Shown in pieces: positions 42,686 to 51,842 of a stretch of 64,000 nucleotides of DNA. How positions within the stretch are numbered: position 1 is the stretch's first letter; the number at the start of each line of letters is the position of its first letter. A program made the position numbers and the translations under genes. Source of the stretch: Flavobacterium sp. (lineage in GTDB: Bacteria; Bacteroidota; Bacteroidia; Flavobacteriales; Flavobacteriaceae). The notes beneath the pieces were generated by a model. The model saw only the letters and a program-made list of their open reading frames with translations, was not told the origin of the DNA and ran no database searches. The DNA lies in contig JAHEZJ010000008.1 in NCBI GenBank assembly GCA_023251135.1, forward strand, positions 62,001-126,000. Direction: 5' to 3'.

Positions 42686-43945
42686 TTAGTCGATTTCTTT
42701 GGTCACAATCTGCATTGTTTCGCGGCTTACCTGTTTTAGTAAAACGGCTTTGTTTTCCTCTACGGTTTGTGCCGCCTGTTCTGTAAAATGACGAATGGTA
42801 TACAAAGTCACGTTCTCGCTAAAATCTACTTTGAATTTTTTCGAAAGGATGGCATTCAGTTCATTGAAGTTTTCAAATTTATCTTCCACACAAACCGAAA
42901 AACTAATCGCCGAATTCTGAATCAGATTTACTTTTATTTTGAATTGGTGAAACAAGGCAAAAATCTCGCTAATGTTTTCTTCCATTATAAAAGAAAAATC
43001 GATAGACGATAATGAAATCAAAAGCTGGTTTCTTTTTACGATAAAGCAAGGATATTGCGGTTCCAGATCTACACCTTTAGAAACACAGGTTCCTTTTAAA
43101 AGCGGATTGATAAAAGATTTTACATATAACGGAATTTCCTTTTTCTGTAACGGCTGTAAAGTTTTCGGGTGAATTACGGTTGCTCCGTAAAACGCCAGTT
43201 CGATCGCTTCACGATAAGAAATCTGGTTCAATAAACTTGCATTTTCAAAATAACGCGGGTCAGCATTCATAACCCCCGGAACGTCTTTCCAAATCGTAAC
43301 GCTTTCGGCATTTAGGCAGTATGCAAAAATTCCGGCCGTATAATCAGAACCTTCACGACCCAAAGTTGTAGTAAAATTGTTCTCGTCGGCACCCAAAAAT
43401 CCCTGAGTGATGTTTAGAATTTTACGCGGCACATTTTTACTGATGTTTTGTTGCGTAATTTCCCAGTCTACTTCAGCATCACGATAATTGGCATTGGTTT
43501 TTATGAAGTTTCTAACATCAAGCCATTGTGTCTGAATGCCCATGAAATTCATAAAGTGACTTAAGATTGTAGTCGAAATCAACTCTCCAAAACTCACAAT
43601 CTGATCGTAAACAAAATTGTAGTTTGGAGATTTATTATGTGCCAGGAAATATTCTAACTCTGAAAACAATGCTTTTACCGCAGCAAAAACCTCATGTTCT
43701 TCGTTTTCAAATAAATCCAGTAAGATTTGATTGTGGTATTTTTTTATTTCCTGTACCGAAGAGTTCAGCTCTGATGATTTGTCAAAGTAATTTTTGATCA
43801 CCACTTCAAGAGCATTTGTGGTTTTTCCCATTGCCGAAACAACCAAAATGACATCTTCATAACCTACTTTTTGTAAAACGTCGTATACGTTTTTAATTCC
43901 TTCGGCATCTTTAACAGAGGCTCCACCAAATTTAAATACTCTCAT
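42686..43945 (-). CDS. lysC: Aspartate kinase
   Basis: Aspartate kinase starts the lysine/threonine/methionine pathway. The 419-residue protein begins MRVFKFGGASVKDAEGIKNV. It has FGELISTTILSHFM, GREGSDYTAGIFAYCL and VMNADPRYF in the kinase domain, and a C-terminal ACT region for feedback control (about 300-400). A longer frame to 44029 only translates the TTCCAAATTCCAA repeat upstream and is rejected. It is a monofunctional enzyme, with no homoserine dehydrogenase domain. The lysC symbol is by function only. Confidence 0.9.
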   Translation of the reverse strand: MRVFKFGGASVKDAEGIKNVYDVLQKVGYEDVILVVSAMGKTTNALEVVIKNYFDKSSELNSSVQEIKKYHNQILLDLFENEEHEVFAAVKALFSELEYFLAHNKSPNYNFVYDQIVSFGELISTTILSHFMNFMGIQTQWLDVRNFIKTNANYRDAEVDWEITQQNISKNVPRKILNITQGFLGADENNFTTTLGREGSDYTAGIFAYCLNAESVTIWKDVPGVMNADPRYFENASLLNQISYREAIELAFYGATVIHPKTLQPLQKKEIPLYVKSFINPLLKGTCVSKGVDLEPQYPCFIVKRNQLLISLSSIDFSFIMEENISEIFALFHQFKIKVNLIQNSAISFSVCVEDKFENFNELNAILSKKFKVDFSENVTLYTIRHFTEQAAQTVEENKAVLLKQVSRETMQIVTKEID

Positions 43946-43972
43946 TTTGTTATATATACTGTTTTTTATAAA

Positions 43973-44033
43973 ATTCCAATTTTTTAAATTCCAAATCCCA
44001 AATTCCAAATCCCAAATTCCAAACTCCAATTTT
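43973..44033. repeat. TTCCAAATTCCAAATCCCAAA repeat cluster
   Basis: Several degenerate TTCCAAAT and TCCCAAAT units in tandem lie just upstream of the aspartate kinase start codon. A reading frame through them gives the repetitive peptide pattern EFGIWDLEFGIWNL, which is an artefact. Confidence 0.75.
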
Positions 44034-44118
44034 CCACTAATTAATTCGCGCTAATTCGGGAAATTCGTGGCTAAAAAAAAGGGGTCCAGATCATTTTAAT
44101 CTGTGGCTCAATATGTTT

Positions 44119-44607
44119 TTATAGTTTTTCTAAAAACGAATCAATTCCTTTTTCGTCCATTTGAACAACTTGCCAGCCTTCAAGAATTTTTGCTCCCGAA
44201 TTCTCGTAAAATTTTACGGCAGGAGTGTTCCAGTCCAGTACATTCCAGTCAATTCTGCGAACATTATCTCTTTTTCCCTGTTTCATGATTTCGGCATACA
44301 GAGCCGATCCTAAACCAGTCCCTCTCATCTTTTCTTTAACGATGAGGTCTTCAAGATGTATTGTTTTTCCTTTCCAGGTCGAGAAGCGGTAATAGTACAA
44401 AGCAATTCCAACAATTTCTTTCTCATGTTCGTCAGAATCAATTTCTGCGACAAACACATGAAATAGTGGTTTTTCACCAAAACCATCGCGTACTAAATCC
44501 GCTTCTGTGATAACAACAGCGTCTGGTTCTTTTTCGAATATTGCCAACTCCTGTATTAATCCCAGAACCGATTTCATGTCTTCAGGATTCCCTTTTCTAA
44601 TATTCAT
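44119..44607 (-). CDS. GNAT acetyltransferase, SSAT-like
   Basis: The 162-residue GNAT protein has the acetyl-CoA motif region VKEKMRGTGLGSALYAEIMK. The stretches IALYYYRFSTWKGKTIHLEDLIV and WNVLDWNTPAVKFYENSGA closely follow the pattern of diamine/polyamine acetyltransferases (SSAT). N-acetylation of a polyamine or an amino compound is therefore the best guess. It lies upstream of the aspartate kinase gene in the same direction, a pairing I recall from other flavobacteria. Confidence 0.82.
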   Translation of the reverse strand: MNIRKGNPEDMKSVLGLIQELAIFEKEPDAVVITEADLVRDGFGEKPLFHVFVAEIDSDEHEKEIVGIALYYYRFSTWKGKTIHLEDLIVKEKMRGTGLGSALYAEIMKQGKRDNVRRIDWNVLDWNTPAVKFYENSGAKILEGWQVVQMDEKGIDSFLEKL

Positions 44608-44778
44608 ATATTCTTATTATTAAGTGTTTATTAGCCAAAAAAGCATTCTTTTATTCGGAACTTTAGGGGTTTAATTAGCAAATATACAATAGTGGCAAAC
44701 TAACGAAATAATTTTTAAACCATTCTCACAAAAAAAACGATATTTGTGACTTAAAAACAAAACTACAACGATTTAGTA

Positions 44779-45786
44779 ATGGAAGAACGCAATAAAACAC
44801 TGGGAGAGTTTATTATTGAGAACCAAAAAGCATTTCAATATTCGTCGGGGGAGCTTTCCCGAATTATCAATTCTATACGTTTGGCGGCCAAGGTCGTAAA
44901 CTATAAAGTAAATAAAGCTGGATTAGTGGATATCATTGGCGCTGCAGGCGAGCAAAATGTTCAGGGGGAAGACCAGCAAAAATTAGATGTATACGCAAAC
45001 GAAGTATTTATTCAGACGTTAATTAACCGTGAGATTGTCTGTGGTATTGCTTCAGAAGAAAACGACGATTTTATTACTGTTCAGGGGAGCGACAACAGTC
45101 ATAATAATAAGTACGTGATCTTAATGGATCCGCTTGACGGATCTTCAAATATCGATGTGAATGTATCTGTGGGAACCATTTTTTCGGTTTTTAGAAGAAT
45201 TACACCTATCGGAACTCCGGTTACAAGCGAGGATTTTTTACAACCGGGAGTGAATCAGGTAGCAGCAGGATATGTAATTTACGGAACGTCGACGATGTTG
45301 GTATACACCACAGGTCATGGCGTAAACGGTTTTACCTTAAACCCGGCTATTGGAACATTCTATCTGTCACATCCGAATATGAAATTTCCAAAAAACGGAA
45401 ATATCTATTCTGTAAACGAAGGGAATTACGTTCACTTTCCACAAGGAGTAAAAAATTACATTAAATATTGTCAGAGAGAAGAAGAAGACAGACCTTATAC
45501 TTCAAGATATATTGGAAGTTTAGTTTCTGACTTTCACCGAAATATGATCAAAGGCGGAATCTATATTTATCCAACCAGTTCAAAAGCACCAAAAGGAAAA
45601 TTGAGATTGTTGTACGAATGCAATCCGATGGCTTTTATCGCAGAACAGGCGGGAGGAAAAGCAACAGACGGCTTTGGAAGAATTATGGAAATACAGCCAA
45701 CTGAATTACATCAAAGAGTTCCGTTTTTCTGTGGAAGCTACAATATGGTAGAAAAAGCAGAAGAGTTTATGGCAGAAAAGGAGTAA
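44779..45786 (+). CDS. fbp: Class 1 fructose-1,6-bisphosphatase
   Basis: FBPase hydrolyses fructose-1,6-bisphosphate in gluconeogenesis. The 335-residue protein has the class I metal and phosphate site in [29 protein letters not shown] precedes it, and [20 protein letters not shown] and [16 protein letters not shown] follow. Length is typical. The -7-like box GATATTTG (44739-44746) lies 32 bp upstream. It ends in a strong terminator at 45808. Confidence 0.95.
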   Translation: MEERNKTLGEFIIENQKAFQYSSGELSRIINSIRLAAKVVNYKVNKAGLVDIIGAAGEQNVQGEDQQKLDVYANEVFIQTLINREIVCGIASEENDDFITVQGSDNSHNNKYVILMDPLDGSSNIDVNVSVGTIFSVFRRITPIGTPVTSEDFLQPGVNQVAAGYVIYGTSTMLVYTTGHGVNGFTLNPAIGTFYLSHPNMKFPKNGNIYSVNEGNYVHFPQGVKNYIKYCQREEEDRPYTSRYIGSLVSDFHRNMIKGGIYIYPTSSKAPKGKLRLLYECNPMAFIAEQAGGKATDGFGRIMEIQPTELHQRVPFFCGSYNMVEKAEEFMAEKE

Positions 45787-45807
45787 TCTCCGTTTTTCGT
45801 TTAATTT

Positions 45808-45845
45808 AAACCCGACAGGTTTCAAAAGCTGTCGGGTTTCTTTTT
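45808..45845 (+). terminator. fbp terminator of the CCCGACAGGTTT family
   Basis: AAACCCGACAG (45808-45818) and CTGTCGGGTTT (45829-45839) form 11 perfect pairs, followed by CTTTTTT. It starts 21 bp after the fbp stop. Confidence 0.85.
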
Positions 45846-45875
45846 GGGTAAATTTTAGATTCGATTAAAAATACA

Positions 45876-45909
45876 AAACCCGACAAGTTTCTAAGAAGCT
45901 GTCGGGTTT
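45876..45909 (-). terminator. Terminator of the TerB gene, a second copy of the same hairpin
   Basis: AAACCCGACA (45876-45885) and TGTCGGGTTT (45900-45909) form a 10-bp stem. On the minus strand it leads into a T-rich run. The two adjacent copies in opposite use suggest the repeat family is recruited as a terminator. Confidence 0.75.
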
Positions 45910-45963
45910 ATATTTTATTTAGTTTTAACGATCAGTCTGAAAACTGAAAATTGCGACTGAATA

Positions 45964-46395
45964 CTATTTATGCATATGTTGCATTTCGTAAACAAAAGTG
46001 TCACCGTCTACTTTTTTGTCGACTAATGATAATGCTTTTGCAATGATATAATTTACGTTGCTTGGTGTAAAACCTAAAGCGATACCTAATTTTCTTAACA
46101 TCACCTCTTGTTGGTCTTCAAGATGGTGATCAACGTGTACCATTCGGGTTAAATCATACAAACGCTCTAAACGCTGTACGTGCAAATAAGGTGGGTTGAT
46201 AGGATATTTTAATGGGTCGTTAAGAATTTCTTCGTATTCAGTTTCTGAAATTTCTAAACGTGCAGCCAATTTGTCTAAGAAATTTTTTTCCTCAGGATGC
46301 ACAATTCCATCGGCTAATGCTACACGAACAATAGCTGAAAAGTGACCTTTGTTTCTTTGTTTGAATTCGCTATCAAATAAATCTGAAAATGACAT
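45964..46395 (-). CDS. TerB-domain protein
   Basis: The 143-residue all-helical protein has the TerB-type motif VRVALADGIVHPEEKNFLDKL (about 24-44) and a second acidic helix region (VHVDHHLEDQQEVMLRKL). TerB domains occur in tellurite resistance and in many stress and envelope systems, often binding metal. No other ter gene is nearby, so tellurite resistance should not be assumed. Monocistronic and convergent with fbp. Confidence 0.85.
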   Translation of the reverse strand: MSFSDLFDSEFKQRNKGHFSAIVRVALADGIVHPEEKNFLDKLAARLEISETEYEEILNDPLKYPINPPYLHVQRLERLYDLTRMVHVDHHLEDQQEVMLRKLGIALGFTPSNVNYIIAKALSLVDKKVDGDTFVYEMQHMHK

Positions 46396-46567
46396 AATTA
46401 TGGTTTTTTTTATCCTACAAAGATAATTTTTATTTTAAATTATTAATTTTAAAGTTCTCATAAAATTTAACTTAATTTTTATGTGTTGTTTTAGTTTAAG
46501 ACCGCAATGATTTTTCAAAATAAATCGTAAGTTTACAACCCCTAATCATTATAATAGTAGTACCCTT

Positions 46568-47161
46568 ATGTCAGAATTTTGGATTTATTTTCAAATAGGA
46601 TTGAAGCATGTTTTAGATATTAATGCTTACGATCACGTTCTTTTTTTAATTGCCTTAACAACCCCTTATTTGTTCAAAGACTGGAAACGCATTTTGCTGC
46701 TGGTTTCTGTTTTTACAATTGGTCATACATTGGCATTATTGCTTTCTGTTTACGGAATTATTGCGATAAAAGTCAATACCGTCGAGTTTTTAATTCCGAT
46801 AACGATTTTAATAACTGCGGTCTTTAATCTCTTTACAGCCGGAAAGAATTCTAAGAATGATGGTTTGAATTTGGTGTTTTTTGTGACCTTGTTTTTTGGA
46901 ATTATACACGGACTTGGATTCTCGAATTATTTCAAAACAATTTTAGGAGGGTCGGCTGGTTCAAAATTACTACCTTTAGGCGAGTTTGCTTTAGGAATTG
47001 AAGCGGCACAGCTGGTTGTGGTGTTTGTGGTTTTGATACTATCGTATATTGTACAAACCGTATTTCGCTTTTCAAAACGCGATTGGGCACTTGTAATGTC
47101 GGCTTTCATTATCGGAGTGGTAGTGCCGATGATTATCGAAAGCCCAATTTGGAACAGATAA
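46568..47161 (+). CDS. HupE/UreJ-like membrane protein
   Basis: The 197-residue protein has six or seven transmembrane helices. Conserved His and Asp residues lie in the membrane: LKHVLDINAYDHVLFLIAL at the start, FTIGHTLALLLSVYG, and FGIIHGLGFSNYFK. These match the HupE/UreJ family, linked elsewhere to nickel or metal handling. No hydrogenase or urease genes are close. It is 5 bp upstream of the dCMP deaminase-like gene and so heads a three-gene operon. Confidence 0.8.
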   Translation: MSEFWIYFQIGLKHVLDINAYDHVLFLIALTTPYLFKDWKRILLLVSVFTIGHTLALLLSVYGIIAIKVNTVEFLIPITILITAVFNLFTAGKNSKNDGLNLVFFVTLFFGIIHGLGFSNYFKTILGGSAGSKLLPLGEFALGIEAAQLVVVFVVLILSYIVQTVFRFSKRDWALVMSAFIIGVVVPMIIESPIWNR

Positions 47162-47166
47162 AATAA

Positions 47167-47598
47167 ATGGAGATAAAAAAATTAAATAAATACGACAAAG
47201 CTTATCTGAGGATTGCCAAAGAGTGGAGTTTGCTGTCGTATTGTAAACGAAAGCAGGTAGGTGCTATCATCGTAAAAGACCGGATGATTATTTCGGATGG
47301 ATACAATGGAACACCATCTGGTTTCGAAAATTGCTGTGAAGATGAGGAAGGACTAACCCGTTGGGATGTTCTTCATGCCGAGGCAAATGCAATTCTGAAA
47401 GTGGCCAGGTCAACACAATCCTGTGAAGGAGCGACCCTTTATATTACACTTTCACCTTGTAAAGAATGCAGCAAATTAATACATCAGTCGGGTATCAAAA
47501 GAGTGGTGTATCATGACGGATATCGTGATGATTCCGGAATTCAGTTTTTAATAAAAGCAGGTGTCGAAGTCGAACATATTCCTGTTTTAGAAGAGTAA
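47167..47598 (+). CDS. dCMP deaminase-family protein
   Basis: The 143-residue zinc-dependent deaminase has the catalytic HAEANAIL (zinc His plus proton-shuttle Glu) and the paired Cys in TLSPCKECSKLI. An extra Cys/His region (GFENCCEDEEGLTRWDVL) before the active site is typical of dCMP deaminases. It would make dUMP for thymidylate synthesis. Its TAA is directly followed by the ATG of the S41 peptidase gene with no gap, giving close coupling. Confidence 0.88.
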   Translation: MEIKKLNKYDKAYLRIAKEWSLLSYCKRKQVGAIIVKDRMIISDGYNGTPSGFENCCEDEEGLTRWDVLHAEANAILKVARSTQSCEGATLYITLSPCKECSKLIHQSGIKRVVYHDGYRDDSGIQFLIKAGVEVEHIPVLEE

Positions 47599-49176
47599 AT
47601 GAAATTTAATTCAAAATATTTACCAATCGTTATCGGAGCCACCTTAGCTCTGGGTATAGTTCTCGGAAGCCTGATGAATGCTCCCGCAGACGATCAGCTT
47701 TTGGCTAAAAATCACTCCAAAACCAAATTGAATAAGCTGATCGACTTTATCAATAATGAATATGTAGACAGCATCAATACAGATTCAATTGTAAACCTTA
47801 CCGTCGACAATATCTTATCAAAATTAGATCCGCATTCCGTTTATATTCCTCCAACAGAACAAGCCGAAGTAGCCGAAAGCATGAAAGGTGATTTTGTGGG
47901 GATCGGAATTAATTTTTATATGTACAAAGACTCTGTTGCGATTATAAAACCAATTGAGAACGGACCTTCGGCGAAAGCCGGAATAAAATCTGGGGATCGG
48001 ATCTTATTTGCCGGAAAAACCAAATTGTTCGGACGCAGATTGCCTTCTGACAGTTTGTTCTCGAAATTAAAAGGATTAAAAGGGTCTGAGATCGAATTAA
48101 CGGTTTTTAGAAAATCAGAACAGAAGAAACTTAAATTTAAAGTAAAAAGAGATGTCATTCCGATCAAAAGCGTCGATGCCTCTTTGTTGCTTGGAAATAA
48201 TACCGGATACATCAAAATCAATCGTTTTGCCGAAACTACTTTTAATGAGTTTAAAAGCGGTTTGACCAGATTGAAACAAAAAGGAATCGAGTCGCTTGTT
48301 ATCGATCTTCGCGATAATGGCGGAGGTTATATGGAAGAAGCCATTGCCATTGCAGATGAATTCCTCAAAGACAAACAGCTGATTGTTTTTACCAAAAATA
48401 AAAACGGGACTACTGAAAAGACCTATGCTACAAAAGCCGGCAGTTTTGAGACCGGAAAAGTATATGTTTTGGTTAATGAAAACAGTGCATCGGCTAGTGA
48501 GATTCTTGCCGGAGCATTACAGGATAATGATCGTGGTACCATTGTTGGCCGACGTTCTTTTGGAAAAGGTCTGGTACAACGTGAAATGGATTTCAACGAT
48601 GGATCGGCAGTACGATTAACGGTGGCGCGATACTATACGCCAACGGGAAGATCGATTCAAAAGCCTTATAAAAAAGGAAATGATGAATATTTTAAAGAAT
48701 CTGAAGGCCGAATAAAATCGGGAGAGCTTTATGCGAAAGACAGTATAAAAGTAGCCGATTCTTTAAAGTTTAAAACGCCAAAAGGAAAAATTGTATACGG
48801 TGGCGGTGGAATTGTTCCTGATGTTTTTGTGCCGATAGAAGCAGAACACGGGAACGAAAATGTAGCCTATCTGTTGCAGACCGGAATTGTGGGGCACTTT
48901 GTTTTTGAAGAATTGGATAAAAACAGAGGCGCTTTTGCAGGACTTCATTTTAATGAGTTTTTAGCAAAGATGAAAAGCTCTGATTTGTATTTTAAAAAGT
49001 TCAAAGCTTATGTTTTGCTGACTGGTTTAGACCTGAAATTTGACAAAACCAAAGCTTTGGTAAACCGTTATATCACCGCTGAATTTGCCAGACAATTATA
49101 CGGTGAATTGTATTACTACGACGTCATTTTAAAGGACGATGCCATGATCAAGGCAGTTTTAAGTCCAAAAAAGTAA
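47599..49176 (+). CDS. S41-family C-terminal processing peptidase
   Basis: The 525-residue protein has an N-terminal anchor or signal segment (YLPIVIGATLALGIVLG) and a PDZ domain (about 95-185: FVGIGINFYMYKDSVAIIKP, GIKSGDRILFAG). The S41 catalytic core follows, with Ser in VNENSASASEILAGAL and Lys in RRSFGKGLVQ. The C-terminal 120 residues continue past the usual CtpA length. It probably acts in the periplasm on cell-envelope proteins. It follows the deaminase gene with no gap. Confidence 0.92.
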   Translation: MKFNSKYLPIVIGATLALGIVLGSLMNAPADDQLLAKNHSKTKLNKLIDFINNEYVDSINTDSIVNLTVDNILSKLDPHSVYIPPTEQAEVAESMKGDFVGIGINFYMYKDSVAIIKPIENGPSAKAGIKSGDRILFAGKTKLFGRRLPSDSLFSKLKGLKGSEIELTVFRKSEQKKLKFKVKRDVIPIKSVDASLLLGNNTGYIKINRFAETTFNEFKSGLTRLKQKGIESLVIDLRDNGGGYMEEAIAIADEFLKDKQLIVFTKNKNGTTEKTYATKAGSFETGKVYVLVNENSASASEILAGALQDNDRGTIVGRRSFGKGLVQREMDFNDGSAVRLTVARYYTPTGRSIQKPYKKGNDEYFKESEGRIKSGELYAKDSIKVADSLKFKTPKGKIVYGGGGIVPDVFVPIEAEHGNENVAYLLQTGIVGHFVFEELDKNRGAFAGLHFNEFLAKMKSSDLYFKKFKAYVLLTGLDLKFDKTKALVNRYITAEFARQLYGELYYYDVILKDDAMIKAVLSPKK

Positions 49177-49195
49177 TCTTTAATTCTTTTATCAG

Positions 49196-49561
49196 ATGAA
49201 AATAGAAACTGTTGTAAATGCTGAGATTGAACTGTTAACGGCCATGAAAAATGCAGATCTTCCAACTCTGGAAAACGTACTGCATGATGATTTGCTTTTT
49301 AATTTACCGGACGGACAAACGATTACCAAAGAGTTTGACTTGAATACGTATCGCTCGGGTAAAATACAAATCGAGGTATTAGAAGCTTCGGATCAGATTA
49401 TAACCGTAATCAATGATTCTGCTGTAGTCGCGGTAACAATTTTACTGAAAGGAAATTTTAATCACAATCCTGTGAGCGGAACTTTTCGATACATCAGGGT
49501 TTGGAAACAATTTGAGGAGAATTTAAAAGTGATTGCCGGTAGCTGCACGCAATTGCAATAA
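49196..49561 (+). CDS. SnoaL/NTF2-like small protein
   Basis: The 121-residue protein fits the NTF2-like cone fold seen in DUF4440/SnoaL proteins: an N-terminal helix pair (EIELLTAMKNADLPTLENVL), then HDDLLFNLPDGQTITKEF and a curved sheet ending FRYIRVWKQFEENLKVIAG. Such domains may bind small ligands or be enzymes. No catalytic residues stand out. It follows the S41 peptidase gene after 19 bp and may be in its operon. Confidence 0.72.
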   Translation: MKIETVVNAEIELLTAMKNADLPTLENVLHDDLLFNLPDGQTITKEFDLNTYRSGKIQIEVLEASDQIITVINDSAVVAVTILLKGNFNHNPVSGTFRYIRVWKQFEENLKVIAGSCTQLQ

Positions 49562-49612
49562 CGGAAGTACTTAATGCTTTAAATCACCCTTTCTTAATCT
49601 GAAACTAGCTGT

Positions 49613-49927
49613 ATGAAAAATCTAAAAAGAATAAGCTTGCTATTGGCTGTAATGGTTCTTGTTGTTTCCTGTGCTGTTACCAAAAGTAATACTAATACGA
49701 TTGCAGGTAAAGTAGATGCAATCGAGTCGGGAAAAGATGGTTATACGGCAAAAATCTCAACAGACGCCAAAGAGGTGTATTTTGCAACAATCAGTATAGT
49801 GAATGTTGGAGGGCCTCAAAATTACAAAACCTTAAAAATAGGAGATATTGTCTCGGTGAAAGGAGAAATCTGGAAATCGGAAGACGAAAATCATATTAAA
49901 GTAACCCAGATCGTTTCGGTAAAATAA
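49613..49927 (+). CDS. Small lipoprotein with OB-fold-like domain
   Basis: The 104-residue protein has a lipoprotein signal (RISLLLAVMVLVVSC, Cys about 20). A single beta-rich domain follows (IAGKVDAIESGKDGYTAKI, then IGDIVSVKGEIWKSEDENHIKVTQIV). The strand order and the Gly/Val pattern suggest an OB-fold (BOF or YgiW-like), but no ligand is implied. It is a separate small gene 51 bp after the SnoaL-like gene, probably in the same transcript, and ends before a long hairpin. Confidence 0.72.
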   Translation: MKNLKRISLLLAVMVLVVSCAVTKSNTNTIAGKVDAIESGKDGYTAKISTDAKEVYFATISIVNVGGPQNYKTLKIGDIVSVKGEIWKSEDENHIKVTQIVSVK

Positions 49928-49941
49928 AACATAAAAGTTTC

Positions 49942-50004
49942 AAACCATTAAGAAATTAAGTTTATCCCGCTTTAAAGCTGGGTTTCTTAATTTCTTAATG
50001 GTTT
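49942..50004. terminator. 19-bp perfect bidirectional terminator hairpin
   Basis: AAACCATTAAGAAATTAAG (49942-49960) pairs perfectly with CTTAATTTCTTAATGGTTT (49986-50004), and inner CCCGCTT/AAGCTGGG bases extend it. It lies between convergent genes and has A/T runs on both sides, so it can stop transcription from either side. Confidence 0.75.
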
Positions 50005-50029
50005 TGTATTATTTAACCGTGTGTTTGTT

Positions 50030-50635
50030 TTATCGAATGCTGTCGTGTGCGTGCGTTTGTACGCCGTTGTTCCATAAAGTAAGGATATCTGTGGCAACAG
50101 CTGCACCGCTTCCGGCTGCAATGGCCAATTGGCTTCTCCAGCCTGCCAAAGTCCCAATAACATAAATACCATCGGCAACTTTGTGGTCGTCGTTTTTAAG
50201 CTGGATACGTTGTTTTTCGGGAAGTGCTTTTTTATGAGGTTCGATATAGTGCATCAAACCTTCGATGTCAAAAGTATTCGCCGAGCCAATTCCTACGACA
50301 ATACTTTTGGTTTTATAAGTGTTTTTGTTGGTAGTTACTGTAAAGTCAGGGTAAGCACCTTCGACTTTAACTACTTTTTCATTTTCGATTTGCGTGATGT
50401 GTGGGTAACTGCTGGCCAAATCCTTCGTGCTTTCCAGAAGCAAATCAGATCCTAGTTTGCCTGGTGTAATGCCATAAGCATTGTAAAAAATAGCCTCTTG
50501 CAGTGAAGAGTTTTTTTGATGTGTAAAAATCCCGATTTTCTTATCGGTTGCAAAAACTTTGTTTTTAGCTGATCCCAGAACGAGGGCACAGGACATGCCT
50601 GAAACGCCTCCGCCGATAATTAAAACGTCAAACAT
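50030..50635 (-). CDS. Pyridine nucleotide-disulfide oxidoreductase-like flavoprotein
   Basis: The 201-residue protein starts MFDVLIIGGGVSGMSCALVL, a GxGxxG FAD-binding motif. A C-terminal NAD/FAD motif (DGIYVIGTLAGW) lies near residue 165. It resembles the thioredoxin-reductase-like group but is short, and no CxxC redox pair is visible, so it is probably not a thioredoxin reductase. The ATG at 50635 is used. A longer frame to 50665 would overlap the end of the small membrane-protein gene, which stops at 50640, 5 bp before. Confidence 0.78.
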   Translation of the reverse strand: MFDVLIIGGGVSGMSCALVLGSAKNKVFATDKKIGIFTHQKNSSLQEAIFYNAYGITPGKLGSDLLLESTKDLASSYPHITQIENEKVVKVEGAYPDFTVTTNKNTYKTKSIVVGIGSANTFDIEGLMHYIEPHKKALPEKQRIQLKNDDHKVADGIYVIGTLAGWRSQLAIAAGSGAAVATDILTLWNNGVQTHAHDSIR

Positions 50636-50639
50636 AGTG

Positions 50640-50840
50640 TTATCGTCCGTTTGTTTTTTCTTCAATTCTTTTCGAGATTCTAAAAATCAAAAGAATTAAA
50701 ACGGCGCAAAATGAAGCAGCGATTCCAATAAAAGCTACTACACTGTCTCCCTGAAAAGGATTTTTGAAGTCTAGCAACGTAATATTAAAAACGATTAAAG
50801 CTAATGCCAGAAGCACTAAGATAGAAGTAAAGATTTTCAT
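50640..50840 (-). CDS. Small two-helix membrane protein
   Basis: The 66-residue protein has two hydrophobic helices (IFTSILVLLALALIVFNITL and VVAFIGIAASFCAVLILLIF) and a short basic tail (RISKRIEEKTNGR). It precedes the flavoprotein gene in the same direction with almost no gap, so the two are co-transcribed. No family is recognised. It could anchor or modulate the flavoprotein. Confidence 0.68.
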   Translation of the reverse strand: MKIFTSILVLLALALIVFNITLLDFKNPFQGDSVVAFIGIAASFCAVLILLIFRISKRIEEKTNGR

Positions 50841-50947
50841 AATGGTTGTTTGTTTGTCTAAAATAATAAAGTAGAACTTCGCGATGTGAAAAATATCTTA
50901 AAGTTGTATTTTAGAAATTTTATGGGGTAAATTTATAAAAATAAATG

Positions 50948-51526
50948 TTAGACAAACAAACCTTTAACATTAGCAGCAAATAATTTAACAGCAATTGCTA
51001 AAAGGATGACTCCAAATGTCTTGCGAACTACACCAAGTCCGTTTTCTCCTAATAAAGTTTCTATTTTTTTAGAAGATTTCAAAACAAAGTATACCAGAAA
51101 AATATTCAGTAAAATCGCAATGACAATGTTAATCGTGTGAAACTGAGAGCGAAGCGATAACAAAGTGGTCATCGTACCGGCACCTGCAATTAGCGGAAAG
51201 GCCAAAGGAACAATAGAGGCCGACCCTGGTTCTTCGTCACGATAGATTCGAATACCTAAAATCATTTCCAGCGCCAAAAAGAACAATACAAAGGAACCTG
51301 CAACGGCAAATGAATGTACATCTATTCCAATAAGCTGTAAAAAGCCTTCTCCGATAAAAAGAAAAATGATCATAATCAAACCGGCAACGATTGAAGCTTT
51401 CTCCGATTCGATATGTCCCACCTTTGCTCTTAAATTGATAATAATCGGAATTGATCCTACAATATCGATTACGGCAAAAAGTACCATTCCAACAGTGATA
51501 ATTTCCTTAAAATCAATTTCTAACAT
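50948..51526 (-). CDS. MarC-family membrane protein
   Basis: The 192-residue protein starts MLEIDFKEIITVGMVLFAVIDIVGSIPIII and has six transmembrane segments with the family pattern IVPLAFPLIAGAGTMTTLL. MarC/NAAT family proteins are poorly characterised integral membrane proteins. A perfect -7 box TACTTTTG (51563-51556, minus strand) lies 30 bp upstream. A longer frame to 51724 adds 66 residues that would lie before the promoter and is rejected. Monocistronic. Confidence 0.85.
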   Translation of the reverse strand: MLEIDFKEIITVGMVLFAVIDIVGSIPIIINLRAKVGHIESEKASIVAGLIMIIFLFIGEGFLQLIGIDVHSFAVAGSFVLFFLALEMILGIRIYRDEEPGSASIVPLAFPLIAGAGTMTTLLSLRSQFHTINIVIAILLNIFLVYFVLKSSKKIETLLGENGLGVVRKTFGVILLAIAVKLFAANVKGLFV

Positions 51527-51555
51527 AATTTTTTTATTTAGAGTTAAGAGATGTG

Positions 51556-51563
51556 CAAAAGTA
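51556..51563 (-). promoter_or_regulatory. -7 box of the MarC gene
   Basis: On the minus strand TACTTTTG matches TAnnTTTG perfectly. It is located within the upstream part of the longest frame and fixes the start at 51526. Confidence 0.65.
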
Positions 51564-51805
51564 GATAATAAAGTTAATGCTTTTTTAGGATATATGAAAC
51601 GACGGGTATTTTTGTTATAAAAACACGTATTATGGTCTAAAAAAATGATTTTTGTAACAATAAGTAAGTTGTTTTGCATATTTGCAAGGCGTTTGTGGTA
51701 AAGTATTGAGGCTGTTTTGTGCAAAAGATTCCGATGTGGCCTTTGCGTAAAAAATGGTCAGACAAGTGTGAGGAAAGAATAAAAGGAATATCTGCTTTCT
51801 TTGCG

Positions 51806-51813
51806 TATCTTTG
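51806..51813 (+). promoter_or_regulatory. -7 box of the DUF3109 gene
   Basis: TATCTTTG matches TAnnTTTG perfectly, 29 bp upstream of the ATG at 51843. A longer frame would begin at 51801, ahead of this box, and so is not translated from it. Confidence 0.65.
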
Positions 51814-51842
51814 CACTTTATAAATTACAGTATTTAAGTATC

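Noticed and set aside
43946..44029. 28-residue N-terminal extension of aspartate kinase
   Set aside because: It is a translation of the TTCCAAATTCCAA repeat; the conserved protein starts MRVFKFGGASV at 43945.
45964..46395. Tellurite-resistance operon
   Set aside because: Only a lone TerB-domain gene is present, with no terA, terC, terD or other ter genes in the window.
51527..51724. 66-residue N-terminal extension of the MarC protein
   Set aside because: A perfect -7 box on the same strand lies within it (51556-51563). MarC proteins begin at the MLEIDFKEI-type helix.
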